Positions 1-12,559 of a stretch of 64,000 nucleotides of DNA are shown here, piece by piece; within the stretch, counting starts at the first letter, position 1; every line of letters begins with the position of its first letter. Source of the stretch: Labia minor. Its lineage: Eukaryota > Arthropoda > Insecta > Dermaptera > Spongiphoridae. Both the position numbers and the translations under genes were made by a program. Location: positions 57,129,564 through 57,193,563 of the forward strand of contig OY720348.1 in assembly GCA_963082975.1 (NCBI GenBank), read 5' to 3'. The notes under the pieces were generated by a model. That model searched no databases, was not told the DNA's origin, and saw nothing but the letters and a program-made list of their open reading frames with translations.

Positions 1-1262
1 ACTAATCTGTCAAACCTAAAAAATCTTTATTTTAATAATTTTTATCTCGAAAACTATGAGAAAAGTTTATTTGGAATTGCAAAAGAAACTCACTGGTAAA
101 GTATTATCCAAATCCACAATGAGTATACCTGAATAATTACCACTTTTTCTTTCATAGCGGATAGATACAGCGATAAGTATGCAATACCTGTTATTTTATC
201 TTTCATTTTCATCAATCCTTTAAAGTCATGGACCACGTCTCAGATCCAAATTTGCATAACTGTTATTGATTTGTCGCAAACAGTGACATCTTTTAGTAAA
301 AACGTAATTGCATACTTAATCACCTAATAATACAATTATAAAATAATATAGTTTAATGGATTTTAATTTTGATCTCATTTTTTTTTTGTCTTCGAGTTCC
401 TTTTACGTATAATATGAGTCAATTTTTCTCTCTCATTTCTAAATTCTACTCCTTATCAATAAGTTCAAAATAATTTTAAATATATCTTTTTATTCCAATC
501 TTTTGATAATAGGCTCAACTTTCTTAAAATTTATTTATTTATATTATTATTATTATTAATATTAAAATTTCCAAATCGTAACATTTTATAAATGAACATG
601 CAATATTTGCATGTTATTTCTATTGAATGTATGTCATTTTTACAGTAGAGTTAGTTATTATGACACATCAATAAAAATTAATTAAAACGAATCATAATCT
701 GAACAATCTGCATCTTTGTCGTCTCCATTAAAAATATCATTAATCTCGTCAATACATACTAGAAGTTAATTTCATGGAGATATAGGTTACTGAAGGTGGT
801 TTTTCATCCACTTAGGATCGAGTGGATTGCGTGACGCTTAATTAAAAATTATGCCAATCAATAAAAAAAACATCTAGGATAGAATGCACGTATTCTTAAT
901 AAAAAATAATAATAATTTTTTAAATTCCTTTAATAAAAAATATTGCAAAACTTTAAAACATATTAAATACATACCGTTTACTCTTAAATTCTTAATTGTT
1001 TTTTTTTTTTATTAATTAAAATGTTACTATTTTAATTATACATTACATTTTAATTTCCATTGATTTATCAATATTTAATTTGATATATGTGTCCATTTAC
1101 AAAATAATATTTTATTATTAAAATTAAAATCCCGGACATTATTAAAAATTAATTAATTTCTAAAATTCATATTTTATTTCTAATGTATATATGTATATCA
1201 AAAAGAACCATCATATAAATAAATAATATATATATGAAAAATTATTTATATAAATATATTAT
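1..1262. other. AT-rich intergenic DNA, nothing recognised
   Basis: Low-complexity AT-rich sequence with poly(T) runs and no coding trace, RNA gene or clear repeat boundary. Short stretches of mixed composition near 150-300 and 700-850 could be remnants of unique DNA. I see no function in them. Confidence 0.5.
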
Positions 1263-1270
1263 TATTATTG

Positions 1271-1414
1271 CTTGCGGATAGAGGATCACGCAGAGCTTTA
1301 AAGATAAATTATTAATTAATGAATTTCCCTAGGCCCGAACTCAAGTCTTCAGTGTGGCAGACTGTTTTGCTAACCACTTTTTTTGTCCCGCTAACCACTA
1401 AACCACTGAAGAGT
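1271..1414 (-). mobile_element. tRNA-derived SINE relic (SINE-2 family)
   Basis: Read on the minus strand it begins with gactcttcagtggtttagtg and continues into ctaaccact-type tRNA-like sequence. It then runs to a short unique body ending in ctctatccgcaag. The same layout occurs on the plus strand at 14782-14905. The A-box-like part (TTTAGTGGTTAGCA) resembles the 5' half of tRNAs and the later GGGTTT/GGGCC part sits where a B box would be. The copy is degenerate and has a short poly(T)-containing insertion. It is a non-coding retroposed element, probably moved by a LINE in trans. Confidence 0.5.
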
Positions 1415-1464
1415 CTATATATGTATATATATGTGTGAGTGTGTGTGTGTGTGTGTGTGAAAAA

Positions 1465-1650
1465 GGATTTACGGGTTATTTTCACCTGTTTTTATGAGAT
1501 TTGAGTTTCGACGTTTCGGCGCCATTTTCAAAGGAGTTTTTGAGATTTGAGGCCTGAGTCTGTGTGACCAAGAGTTGGTCTTAAGTGACACAAAAGGGTT
1601 AATATTTTTAGCGCGTATGCCCACGGGAGAGTCCCGCACTTCGGCTATAA
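1465..1650 (+). repeat. Family D dispersed repeat (GAAACGTCGA motif)
   Basis: This copy shares the core cgacgtttcggcgccatttt and the following gtctgtgtgaccaagag stretch with 31490-31740 (same orientation) and 38090-38400 (opposite orientation). It is preceded by a (GT)n run at 1437-1458. The complementary motif GGCGCCGAAACGTCG is reminiscent of sequence near the ends of Penelope-like elements, but no reverse transcriptase lies nearby, so that link is only a suggestion. Confidence 0.5.
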
Positions 1651-2299
1651 AAGCTTTCTTCCCCCCAAAAAGGAAAAAAATAATATAATAATAATAATAA
1701 ATTAAAATAATTTTTTTTAAATATAATAATTGATTCAATTAGTTATCAGTAAAAAAATGATTTTAATAAATTTATTTCCATTTTATTATTTTTTTTTTTC
1801 AAGTAAAATTTTAATATTGAAAAATAAATAGCTAAATAATTTATTTACTTTTATGTTGTCTTTTAAAAAGCTTCTTGAGTGAACTGAGTTTTTTTTTTGT
1901 TTGTTTGTTCAGTGTTTGGTTTCGTTATCATGTTATCGTGATCATGGAAATTCATGAAAATACACTCCTATAATATTAAAATATCATGAGAAAAATAGTT
2001 AAATTGTTTTTTTCTTTACAGATCTTTAATTCATGAAGATTAAATAAAACTAAATAAAACTTTTTAACACGATTATAATTTTTGTAAATATATATATATT
2101 CATATATATTTAAATAAAAAAAAAAATAAAAGTCTTATCTAATGTCAGTTCAGTAAATAAAGAAAATTGAATAAGCGAAGTATATGTTTAGATAAAATAT
2201 AAGATTGTTTATGCATCAAAACATAGATATATATAAAAAAATACTACCAATTTAAAAAAAAATTTCTTATATGAAACAAATTCCTCTATGCATAATCAA

Positions 2300-2405
2300 A
2301 TATAGTTAGAATCATAAAAGAATGATTTGATAAGCGGGATAAGTGGCTCGAATAAATGAAGAAAGGCTTATAAGAAGTTGGTTTATAGAGAAACCAATTG
2401 GGAAA
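2300..2405 (+). mobile_element. LINE C-terminal fragment (RTE-like)
   Basis: The stretch around tagttagaatcataaaa and the following gagaaaccaattggg match the C-terminal coding part seen at 37370-37470 and 12820-12840 (peptides like IVRIIK and EKPIGK). Several stops and frame changes show it is a dead fragment. A GC-rich hairpin follows at 2432-2504. Confidence 0.5.
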
Positions 2406-2431
2406 TGATAGGGTGGGGTAGTTTAACACAT

Positions 2432-2504
2432 TCCCGCCGGCATGTACCACCGGTGGCTGATGCCGCCACATAAAATAAATAGACAAATTATGGAGCCGGC
2501 GGGA
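2432..2504. repeat. GC-rich hairpin with 10-bp stem
   Basis: tcccgccggc at 2432-2441 is the exact reverse complement of gccggcggga at 2495-2504, with weaker pairing outside. It stands out as GC-rich in AT-rich DNA and may be the tip of a fold-back element. No target duplication could be recognised. Confidence 0.45.
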
Positions 2505-2774
2505 ACTGGTGTGATAATATCAAAATATCTATGTGTGAGAGAATAAAAGTGAATCTAATTAGGGATAGTTGGTAGAGATTAAAGTTATTAAAGATTTTAT
2601 AATCTGCAATTCTCTCTCTCTTATAATAAAATCAATTTACGTATTTCTAATGAATGACTTCAAATATTAATTGGTATGGTAAATTATGGCTTTAAATTAT
2701 TTACAATATTTAAATTTGGTGTGCAAAATGTTATTTTAATGAATCGAAGGGAGAAAAATGGAGAAAAATATAAG

Positions 2775-3046
2775 CTGCAGTGTCTCCACTCGACTATCTC
2801 GCAAATTTGAATTGGATTAATTAACATATATTATATTTAAATTAAATTTAATTAATTAAATTATAAATTAAAATTAATAAATAATATTTATTAAACCAGC
2901 GCGTGTTTGGCTCTTTGTTGATGGCACCACGTCACGTGCTGGCGCGTGATTTGCACTCGTGTAAAAAATTAATTCCGGCACTTTCAACAATTCAATCAAC
3001 CTGAAATTCTATATATATCGGTTTTATACAATTTTTAAAAATTTGA
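2775..3046 (-). mobile_element. HINE-A (Helentron-like) fragment, 3' half
   Basis: It starts on the plus strand with ctgcagtgtctccactcgac followed by the subterminal repeat actatctcgc, an AT-rich block, then accagcgcgtgtttggctc and the ctgaaattctatatat block. The element 3' end lies at 2775. The 5' half with the microsatellite is missing. The same family recurs more than ten times in the window. Confidence 0.75.
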
Positions 3047-3922
3047 ATAAAGTTAACTTTATTCACAATAAAATCAACTTCGTTTAATTAGTGTTTTTCT
3101 TTATTTAATAAGATTAGATAATCGTTAAGTATTTCTTCTTTAATGATCTTATTTATTCAAGAATATATATGGAAAATCCATAAACAGGATAAAACCAGGT
3201 AATGCCATTCTTGTTCACTTACAACAACAATTGTCTTTAGGAAAACATTCGAACGAAATCCGACACCAATTCTCAAAACAAAGATTATTGATTAGAAGTT
3301 ACAAAAACTACGATACTATAACAACTAGTAAACAACGTCTTTTATTTATTACTCACCCACGACTGTTGACAATTTCATAATATTTGAATGTTATACTGAC
3401 TATTGAAATTAAATGCTTATTTCTATATTAAATAAACAAAATGGATATATAATATGAAATTAATTTAATTAATGAATTTTGTTTTTGTATTAATTAAAAT
3501 AGTAAATTCTGAAAATGAATGAATAGGGGGGAGGGGGTCTTGTAAAAAAAGCTTTACTTAAACAGAGATAAAATGATGGTTTGAAAAGAAACCAATTCTA
3601 TGCTTGCAAAACGAATTGAATGAATACTGAGGTTCTTAGGAAAAAAAGGCAAATAGAGTGGGAGGGGTGGGGGTGAGAGGATACTGTGAGGTCCACTCTT
3701 CGTAAATATCAACACGACTCTTAAAAGGACTCTCAAAGAACAAACATTTGGTAAAATTAATAATTATTTTAATTGATGTTTATTATAGTATATCAGTAAA
3801 TTAATCAAACTAGTATATGTGTATATTCATGTGCATTTTTTGACCAGCAAAATTTCATAATTTATTAATAATAATATGAGAGGTCCAATTCTTCCAAGTG
3901 ACTATTAATAAAAAAATCTGGA

Positions 3923-4186
3923 CTAACTCGCAAATTTGAATCCGATTAATTAACATATATTATAATTAAATTAAATTTAATTAATTAAATTATAAATTAA
4001 AATTAATAAATAATATTTATTAAATATATCTTATTTTAGAGGGAAAAAAATGAAAACGTGGCAAGTAATGATCCTCTTCCGAATGAGTTATATTCTCAAA
4101 AGTTAAGAGAAAACTACAAATTTTGAATAATGTCCGTTTACCAAATTTCATTATTCTTATTTTTGCGTAATCTTGTCTACATACAC
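3923..4186 (-). mobile_element. HINE-A fragment with internal deletion
   Basis: The actcgcaaatttgaat block is followed by the AT-rich block, then jumps directly to gagggaaaaaaatgaaaacg and on to gcgtaatcttgtctacatac with the short CA/CATA run. Compared with 31863-32493 it lacks the accagcgcgtg-to-tctatatatag middle section and both termini. Confidence 0.65.
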
Positions 4187-4205
4187 ACATACAAAAACAT
4201 GATTA

Positions 4206-4495
4206 ATGGGTAACGGGTAGATTCTTTTCTAATATCCCAAATAGAAAAGATTTCTACTTCAGGGTGTAGCGTCCCTGTCCTCACGTGAGCTCAAAATTCT
4301 TCTTAAACCTCCCTTTTCTATTTGGAGGAATCATGTCCTTTCCTCTTTGAGTACTTTCAATCCATTCCTATATTACCCTCCTCCCCCTCCCCCTTGATCC
4401 TTCAATAAAATCAACCTTATTTGGATGAAGGAGAATACCTATCATAGATTCATTAAAAAGAAAAAAAATTAAATCTTCCCTCTTGATAGGAGACT
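4206..4495 (+). repeat. 280-bp dispersed repeat, copy 1
   Basis: The sequence from gggtaacgggtag through ttctacttcaggg, gtccct, tcacgtgagctc and tggatgaagga to cattaaaaagaaaaaaa recurs at 5498-5768 in the same orientation with moderate divergence. No reading frame is shared. It includes a CT-rich tract. Nature unknown; possibly part of a larger non-autonomous element duplicated locally. Confidence 0.6.
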
Positions 4496-5062
4496 GTAAT
4501 AGAGCCTCCTATACATATTTGAAGGAGGGTAAATTCAAATATATGCTGATTACGCTCATTTTCCGACCAGCAAAACCTCATAAATTTCACGAGTGAGACA
4601 TGCCTTACCATCTCTGAGAGGATCCACGTCTCTACTCTTCCTATTAATAGGTGATTTGGAACTCATATATATATATATATATATATGATATGATATTCTT
4701 TGGAGATTTTTAAAAACCAATTTATTTGATTTGGTTAACTTTATAGAAATTTATAACTAAGTATTTTAAAATTTTAACCAGAGCATATGATTTGACATAT
4801 TTTTTTCGCCAAGATTCAAAATAAAATCGTTTTTTATTTTAATGAAATTGAAATTTTCACTTAATTTTTAACTTTGTTGTCATATCATGAATCGAGATTC
4901 ATTCATACTACCATTTTTTACGATGTTCCATTAATTAAATATTAATTAATTAATTTTTTTCATTTTAAATGTGATGTCCGCCATGTTGGATGACTGCATA
5001 TTTCAAATACAATTCTTTCATTCGGTTAAATTATTCTTTGTTTATGTTATCCATTCTTCCTT

Positions 5063-5095
<33 letters not shown>

Positions 5096-5096
<1 letters not shown>

Positions 5097-5345
5097 TATT
5101 ATACTAGAAAAAATTATATATATTATTGTTGAGATATTAAACCACTGGAAGGATTTTTTTGAAATTCTCATCATTGATAATTTTTATAAATAAAAATCGA
5201 TCTCTATTGGTTTAAGCTTCGGGAAAATAATCTTTGTGAGTTTTTTCTTAATATAAAATAGGAATTTTCATAATAAAATAATGTCGACGAGCAAAGTGCT
5301 GTTCCTTATATACAAAATATTATAAATTAAATAAAATTAAAAATG
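5096..5345 (+). mobile_element. Family C repeat, 5' part
   Basis: cttattatactag followed by the (TA)-rich stretch, attaaaccact, tttttttgaaattc and the aaaaatcgatctctattggttt block match 41928-42250, 50753-51100 and 6129-6460. It is part of a non-coding dispersed family whose best copies end in a CG-rich hairpin (see 50753-51557). Confidence 0.55.
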
Positions 5346-5497
5346 CTTATTTTAACAATAATTGTATATATTCTTGAAAATAGAATAGACAATAAACAAT
5401 TATAACATAATTTTTAAGTAGAAAATCATTATTATTTCTTAAAAATATCAATAATAATAGAAAAAATATATAGTAAGGCTTATTAGAAAGATTTTGA

Positions 5498-5870
5498 CGG
5501 GTAACGGGTAGTCTCTTCTCTATGATCCCAATAGAAAAGATTTCTACTTCAGGGAGTAGCGTCCCTGCCCTCACGTGAGCTCATGATTTCTTTCTTGCAT
5601 AGAAGGGGAATCATGTCCTTTACCCGTTTGACTCCTTTCAATCCATTCCCTTACTTTTACTCTTCCCCCTCCCCTGATCCTTAAAAAAATCAAGTTTATT
5701 TGGATGAAGGAAAACACCTAGCATAGATTCATTAAAAAGAAAAAAAATGAAATCTTAACTCTTATAAGAGACTCCTGCTAATCACGTGCATTTTCTGACA
5801 TGTCTCACTCGTCAATTACAAGGTTTTACTAATCAGAAAATGCGAGTAATCAGCATATATTAGGATACTC
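5498..5870 (+). repeat. 280-bp dispersed repeat copy 2, with fold-back tail
   Basis: This is the second copy of the repeat at 4206-4495. It is followed by a palindromic arrangement: ctgctaatcacgtgcatttt at about 5773-5795 is nearly the reverse complement of aaaatgcgagtaatcagca at about 5838-5856. The pair could form a stem around an acatgtctcactcg-containing loop. Function unknown. Confidence 0.5.
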
Positions 5871-6128
5871 TTCAGGAGTGAGACATATCTTATAAGTGTC
5901 TGTCCTTGGAACTCATATTTATTGTATTCTTTGGAAAATTAGCAGAACAAATCTTTTCAATATTTTTCATTTCATTAAAATTTTTGACTAAATCTTGTAA
6001 ATTCTGACCCTAGAGAATCTATTCAAAATGATTTTAGCCAGATTCTAAATAAAATTGATTTTTATTAACATTAAATGGAAATCTAATTAATTTTCATATC
6101 GGTTTAATTTTACAGTTCAAAATAAATC

Positions 6129-7086
6129 TTATCTTATTATGCTAGCTAAAATTGTATATATCTATCTATCTATATATATTGGTTCTCAAAAACTGCTCTA
6201 ACGATTTTTTTCAAATTCACACTAGATATAGTATTTATAAAGAAAAATTAAGTTTTATTGATGATATCTCTTGAAACATTCAGCTTCATTATTAATTTCT
6301 TAATTGAAAATTATATATGGAAAACGTCAAAATTGGCCTCCATTTTTATTTGTATTAATATTTTTTTTTATTTAAAATATTTTAAAATTTATTATTTAAT
6401 TTCGAAATAAAATTAAAAATATTTATTTTTAATAAAATATATATAGATATTTATTAATCTCTCTCAAAAAAAAAAAAAAAAAAATAAAAAACATCAAATC
6501 TGCCTGCTAAGACAGTAAAAAAATGACAATTTTTTATCTAAATACATTTAGTCCAGATGGTAAAGTGATGTTTTAACGAGTGGATTTCGTCGGTTCGAAA
6601 CTCTCCGGGTGAATCGTTATTTAAAAATGAAAATGAAAATGAAAATAATGAATTTGTTATTTTTTTTCTTTTTATCTATTGTTTACATTTTAATAAATTA
6701 CTATTTTATATTTATTTATTCATTGTTCTTTTATTAAATTTAATATTTATTAATATTATTTATTATTAATTTATATATTGATGACATCACAAATGACATT
6801 TATATTGAAATTTGACTCCCGCCTCTTTTTAAAGAATATTGTATTAATATTTTTTTTATATTTAAAATATTTTAAAATTTTTTATTTAATTTCGAAATAA
6901 AATTAAAAATATATATTTTTTTTATATTTAAAATATTTTAAAATTTTTTATTTAATTTCGAAATAAAATTAAAAATATATATTTTAATAATATTTTATAA
7001 TTATAAATTACGATATATATTTATCAATAATAATGAATTTTTTTTTTTTAACTTAATTACAGAGCCGAGGCTCGGGGTCCCGGTAT
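6129..7086 (+). mobile_element. Family C element with both ends
   Basis: It begins with the cttattatgctagctaaaattg block and ends in the hairpin gagccgaggctc plus ggggtcccggta at 7061-7086. Inside are a tRNA-like segment (6536-6615) and a tandem pair of about 66-bp AT-rich units at about 6849-6980. No coding capacity. The two-ended layout with a terminal CG-rich hairpin suggests a rolling-circle-type non-autonomous element, but the canonical CTRR end is absent. The assignment is tentative. Confidence 0.5.
6536..6615 (+). mobile_element. tRNA-like SINE relic inside family C
   Basis: agatggtaaagtgatg resembles an RNA polymerase III A box and ggttcgaaactc fits the B-box consensus at the expected distance. 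A related piece lies at 9238-9302 (attgggtaaaggc and ggatcgaaacc). It cannot fold into a full tRNA, so I call it a tRNA-derived relic rather than a gene. Confidence 0.4.
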
Positions 7087-8602
7087 GATCTTAATATATT
7101 GTGAGAATTAGATAAATAATGTAGAGAGAAAAAAATATTTAAAAATAGATATTTATTTAAATGAAATAAAATTATTTAATTTACAGAATGAAAATGTCTA
7201 TAATAATGTCTAAACATTTTTTCTTTATAATTTTACATTATAATAATACTAATTACAGTAGTTATAATATATGGGGAATTTTCAACTTTGACTGCCGATT
7301 TGACCATGTTCCCAAACGAATTTTAAAAAAACCAAGACCACTTTACATTTACACATTTTAAGCTCTAATCGAATCCAAAATCAAAATTTAAAAAATCGAA
7401 AAACAAACTCACAGATATATAGATTTTATAAATGAACATTTATACAATTTATTTTAATTAATTTGAAACATTTTAGGAAACAAATTTTTAATTGGTCATT
7501 TTTAGAAATCCCATTTAACAATTATAATAAATAATTAAAAAATTGTAAAATTTTTAAAGTATATAAAAATAAATTGTATAAATTGGTTAAAGGGTCGAGT
7601 GATAGTTCGGTGTCCCAGGTATATATTTTATATTAACACGCCTACTTTTCTGTATAATAAAGATATAAAGAATCATATTTTAATTTTTATATAACCAAGA
7701 AATCATTTTTTCACTTAAAATATAGTTGTAAAGCCCAAATCTCCGATCCATATAACATCATCGACTGGGCCGCTACCAAAAGGAGTCTTCTCTTGCTCTG
7801 ACTAGGGCCACCGGTATTTGCCATTAGTCTCGAAAAAATAATATTAAATTTTATATAAATTTATAAATTAGAATATTTGAATTTGTTTAAATTTTAACAC
7901 ATGTAATCAATCATATGCATAAAGAATAGAAAATTTTGAAAATCAACTTGGTATTAAATTCAGAAAAAAAAAATACTCATATATAGAATATATAGACTAT
8001 TCGAATATAATTGAAACTCTTTCTCTCCCTCTATTTTAAATTTGAAAAAACGGAGTGTTAAGAAATTAAGATTCCTTATACAACATGGATGGTTAAATGA
8101 ATTGGGCTCCCTACCTCCCTGAGAAATTCACATTAAAAATGTTTATAATATTTTAGTTTATTAAATCAAACTATTATTTTTTTATTTCAATATTTTTAAT
8201 GTTAATACAATAATTTTTATTTTATAATCTATAAAATAATTTAATTATTTTTAAAAACAACGGTCTTCAATTACAATTTTTTTACTCTCTACTGACTGTT
8301 CATTTCATAACTGAAAATAGTGTCGAATAGAAATAGACGATATTACTTGGATTAATCTTATTATGCTAGCTAAAATTGTTTGTTTGTATTATTGAGGACC
8401 CCAGTTCAATTCATTTTAATCAGATTGATGCAATGATGCAACATTTAATAATTGTAATAAATAATTAATTGTAGATTAATATTTTTTAAAGGGTCGAGCG
8501 ACAGCTCGGTGTCCCAGGTATTAATATTACCAGCCAAACCCAATAATAATGAATCATTTTTTTTAACTTAAGTACCGAGCCGAGGCTCGGGGTCCCGGTA
8601 CT
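7087..8602 (+). repeat. Mosaic of duplicated family C pieces
   Basis: The gatcttaatatattgtgag block at 7087-7215 recurs at 9991-10125. Hairpin modules gggtcgagcgacagctcg and accgagccgaggctcggg occur at 7590-7622, 8490-8521 and 8570-8602. The distance from the first hairpin type to the second is about 110 bp at 8490-8602, 9880-9990 and 10124-10230. The rest is AT-rich filler, with a unique-looking stretch near 7730-7830. No gene seen. Confidence 0.5.
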
Positions 8603-9990
8603 CTTATCTTATTATGCTAGCTAAAATTGTATCTATATATCTATATATGTATCTATAACCATTGGTTCTCAAAAACCGCTCTAACGATTTTTTTCAAATT
8701 CACACTAGATATAGTATTTATAAAGAAAAATTGAGTTTTATTGATCACATCTCTTGAAACTTACAGCTTCATTATTAATTTCTTAATTGAAAATTATATA
8801 TGGGTGTGACGTCATCAATTTTACTTCAATTAATATTTTTTTTATATTTAAAATATTTTAAAATAAAATAAATTTCGAAATAAAATTAAAAATATTTATT
8901 TTTAATAATATATATATATATATATATATTTATTAATCTTAATTAATTAATTATTAACAAAATAAAATACGGTTAGTTGATTCCCGCTTTTTTTTAAATG
9001 AATTGTATTAACATTTTTTTATATATTTAAAATATTTTAAAATTCATTATTTAATTTTGAAATAAAATTAAAAATATTTATTTTTAATAAAATATATATA
9101 TTTTTAATAAAATATATATATTTTTAATAAAATATATATATATATTTATTAATCACTCTCAAAAAAAACAAAAACAAAAACAAAAAAAACATATAATTCT
9201 TGCAAAGAGATTAAAAATGTCATTTTCATCATCTAAATATATTAGTCTATTGGGTAAAGGCACTGTTTTGAATAGTCAACTTAGCAGGATCGAAACCGGC
9301 GGAAAAAATTTTTTTTTTTTTTTTTATCTATTATTTTATATTTATTTATTCATTGTTCTTTGATTAAATTTAATTTCTTTTATTTTATTTTATTAATTAA
9401 AATGATGCAACATTTAATAATTGTAATATTGTAATAAATTTTATTTTTTTTATTTTATTAATTTCTTATTAGTCATTAACTAATAATTTAATATTAATTC
9501 AAAATTTTATAAATTTTTATTATTTAATTTTGCTTTTGTTTATATATATATTTTAATTAACTTATCTTATCTTTTAATTTATATATGGACAAATGACACT
9601 CATATTGAAATTTGACTCCCGCCTTTTTTTAAAAGATATTTTTTTTATATTTAAAATATTTTAAAATTTTTTATTTAATTTCGAAATAAAATTAAAAATA
9701 AATAAAAAAATAAAAAAAAAAAAAAATAAATTACGATATATATTTATCATTCTTCCAATAAAAAAAAAATATTCATGCACTTAGAAACATATCTAATAAT
9801 ACATATTTATGTATTATTGAGGACCCCAAGTTCCATGCAATGATGCAACATTTAATAATTGTAATAAATAATTAAAGAATTGTATATCAGCTCGGTGTCC
9901 CAAGTATTAATATTACCAGCCAAACCCAATATAATAATGAATTATTTTTTTTTAACTTAATTACCTAGCCGAGGCTCGGGGTCCCGGTGT
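8603..9990 (+). mobile_element. Family C element, second long copy
   Basis: It starts with ctcttatcttattatgctag directly after the hairpin module ending at 8602. It repeats the aaaaaccgctctaacg and gatatagtatttataaag blocks of 6129-6480 and ends in a hairpin module at 9960-9990. It contains three tandem 19-bp units (ttttaataaaatatatata) at about 9079-9140 and a tRNA-like relic at 9238-9302. Homology to 6129-7086 is clear through both flanks, so the region arose by duplication or repeated insertion. Confidence 0.5.
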
Positions 9991-10701
9991 GATCTTAATA
10001 TATTGTCAGAATTAGATAAATAATGTAGAGAAAAATTATTTAAAAATAGATATTTATTTAAATGAAATAAAATTATTTAATTTACAGAATGAAAATGTCT
10101 ATAATAATGTCTAAACATTTTTTCGAGCGACAGCTCGGTATCCCAGGTATTAATATTACCAGCCAAACCCAATAATAATGAATCATTTTTTTTAACTTAA
10201 GTACCGAGCCGAGGCTCGGGGTCCCGGTACTATTACCTTATAACAACAGGTATAACCTATAAAATTATATTCATTATGAAACGTAGATTCATTTTCACTA
10301 GTATTATATAATTTTACGGTGCTTCGTTAATTTAATATTAATTATTAAATTTTGACTGATTGAAAAGGAATGCCGCCATGTTTATTGGCCGACACATCCA
10401 ATGCTTTACTCAGGGGACAATTGTTTTTTAATGCCTGCATAGCAACTTATTGCTTACCCCCAATGGATGAGATTCAACTGCCTTTGGCCTTATTTCCCTA
10501 ATATATGCTTGCTATATACTCTACATTAATTTTACATAATCTACTATTTTTTTTCATTTATGTTCTTTAAATTATTTGAAATTGTTTCATATATTTTGCA
10601 GTTTATTTATTTTAAATAATAATCTTAATCTTACATATTCATAGTAGTTCATAAGGAATCATTTTTTTAAAGTACCGAGCGGCGACTCGGTGAACCATGT
10701 A
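9991..10701 (+). repeat. Family C hairpin modules and unique stretch
   Basis: Hairpin modules lie at 10124-10150, 10198-10230 and 10671-10701. The last (accgagcggcgactcggtga) is a diverged relative. Between 10360 and 10520 lies a block of higher complexity (tgccgccatgtttattggcc and following) that I do not find elsewhere in the window. It may be unique intergenic DNA. Confidence 0.45.
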
Positions 10702-11294
10702 CTTTACCATTAATCCTCGTTTCTCTGAGCAGCCTCCATTAATATATATATATATATATATGAATGTTCAAATTCCATTAATTTAAGAATCTAATTAATG
10801 TATCTTCATGAATATCTCCATTCCTATAATTTATAATTAATTCAATATGCATATTCTTATGAATCTATTAGAATTATATGTATAGCCTTAATTACAATTT
10901 CAAATAACTGAAAATGTTTTTTAATATATTTTATAGTAATTTATTTGAAAATATAAAATAAAAAATAAAAAAAATATATACCATTTAAATATATACTTGT
11001 ATTAACAAATAAATGAATTAATAACAATATAAATTTCTTCCCTAATATTAAATTATCCTTTTCTTTTTCCAACTCTTCTCTCTTAGTTTTTACCATTTTA
11101 ATTCTATTTTATTATTTATTACCTCCCTCATTATAATCTCCCTTAAATTAATAATAGCTCATGAATAAATACTTTGCAATGCATTGCTTATGGGAACAAA
11201 TCTCCTCACCTTGATGAAGAATATTTTCTTTTAAGTGTGTGTATCATATTCGAGTACACACACACAGAGGATTGATTCTTTAATGCAGGTTTAT
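10702..11294. other. AT-rich DNA, nothing recognised
   Basis: Mostly low-complexity AT-rich sequence with a (TA)n run at 10742-10762 and a short CA run at 11254-11266. No coding trace or bounded repeat seen. Confidence 0.45.
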
Positions 11295-11520
11295 ATATCG
11301 ATCTCTGTAGCTATACGGAACTCGAAAGTTCTTGGCATCAGCAATCACATTTCTCTAAGTGTCGCTATCCTGAGCTATAACCATTCAACTCCTACCCTCT
11401 CCAATCTTCCTACATTGTTCACCCGCCGCGTTCTTGGTTTTCCCAGCTGACGTTTCCCAATCGGTCTCCTCACCAATATATTTTCCCCCATTCTTTCCTC
11501 TCCCATTCTAGCCAGGTATA
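11295..11520 (-). mobile_element. LINE C-terminal fragment (RTE-like), minus strand
   Basis: Translated on the minus strand in shifting frames it shows the signature order of the LINE C-terminus: ARMGEE, a PIGKRQLGKPRTRR-like basic stretch and a terminal FEFR(I) motif next to the 3' end. The same order is seen at 12960-13209 and 37400-37640. Stops and frame breaks make it a dead, 5'-truncated copy. Confidence 0.65.
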
Positions 11521-12227
11521 TACCCTACCCATCACAGCCTTCTCGATTTTATAACCCAAACTATGAAGATGCAAAGAGATCATGCAATTCAATTCATCTT
11601 ATATATATTATAATTGGCTATGTTTGTGAGTATGGATGGATGTCCAATGCGTTTAACGTAAAATCTACTAAATGGATTTTATTGAAACTTTACAATAATA
11701 TAGCTTATACATTAATGTTACACATAGGCTATAGTAGATTAATAATTACTAAAATATTAATTATAAATTAATCAAAATAATATTTTTATTCATTATAAAG
11801 AAGTTAGCAACTATATGTTAGATAGCGTTTTAATTATATTTTTAATTTAATTTCGAAATAAAATTAAAAATAAAATATAAGGTATGTATTATTATGTATA
11901 TAATTCGATAGTTTTAAGACATTTCATTTATTTGTTTTTCTTTAAAATATATGGAAATTTTTAATTTATTATTTTTGTGTTTTTTAATTTCTTTTTTTCG
12001 CGCTTCTTTTTGATATCGCTTTCATTTTCAACACAGAGTGCAAAAATGATTTCTTGGTTATATAAAATGATTTTTTGGACAAATGATATAAACGAGATGT
12101 TTTAAATTTTTGTATTTTTTAAATTGAGGATTTTTTTAAAATTTGTTTTATATCAAAATTAATGTATTCTATTATAATTGTTTATAGGTTGTTTTTTATT
12201 TTTATAATTTTTAATAAATTCTCTTTT

Positions 12228-12285
12228 TACCGACCGACGATAGTATTAGATAAGTTACTTTTAAGGGAGGTAATTAACTATGATC
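12228..12285 (+). mobile_element. HINE-B end fragment
   Basis: ttaccgaccgacgatagta matches the start of HINE-B at 24021 and 35378. Only the first tens of bases plus an aagggaggta remnant remain. Confidence 0.45.
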
Positions 12286-12559
12286 TAAAATAATTAATAA
12301 ATGAACTTAATAATAAAAAACAAATTAATCAATTAATTTAAATTAATACTATTAATGAATGTATATATTGTTAGTTTGTCTAAGTTTTATAACGTTAATT
12401 ATGTTAATTTTATTTTTATAAATTGTCTCAAATTTCTAACTTTGCAAATTTCATTATAATTAAAAATATTTAATAAAAACCAAGTAATTAATATAAAATA
12501 TCAAAATGAACTGATTAAGAAATATTATACTCTATTATAACATACACAATACTTACGAA

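Noticed and set aside
1469..1738. 89-codon minus-strand open frame
   Set aside because: It runs through poly(A/T) and family D sequence and gives low-complexity tyrosine/isoleucine runs. It is a by-product of repeat composition, apart from a short peptide shared with other family D copies.
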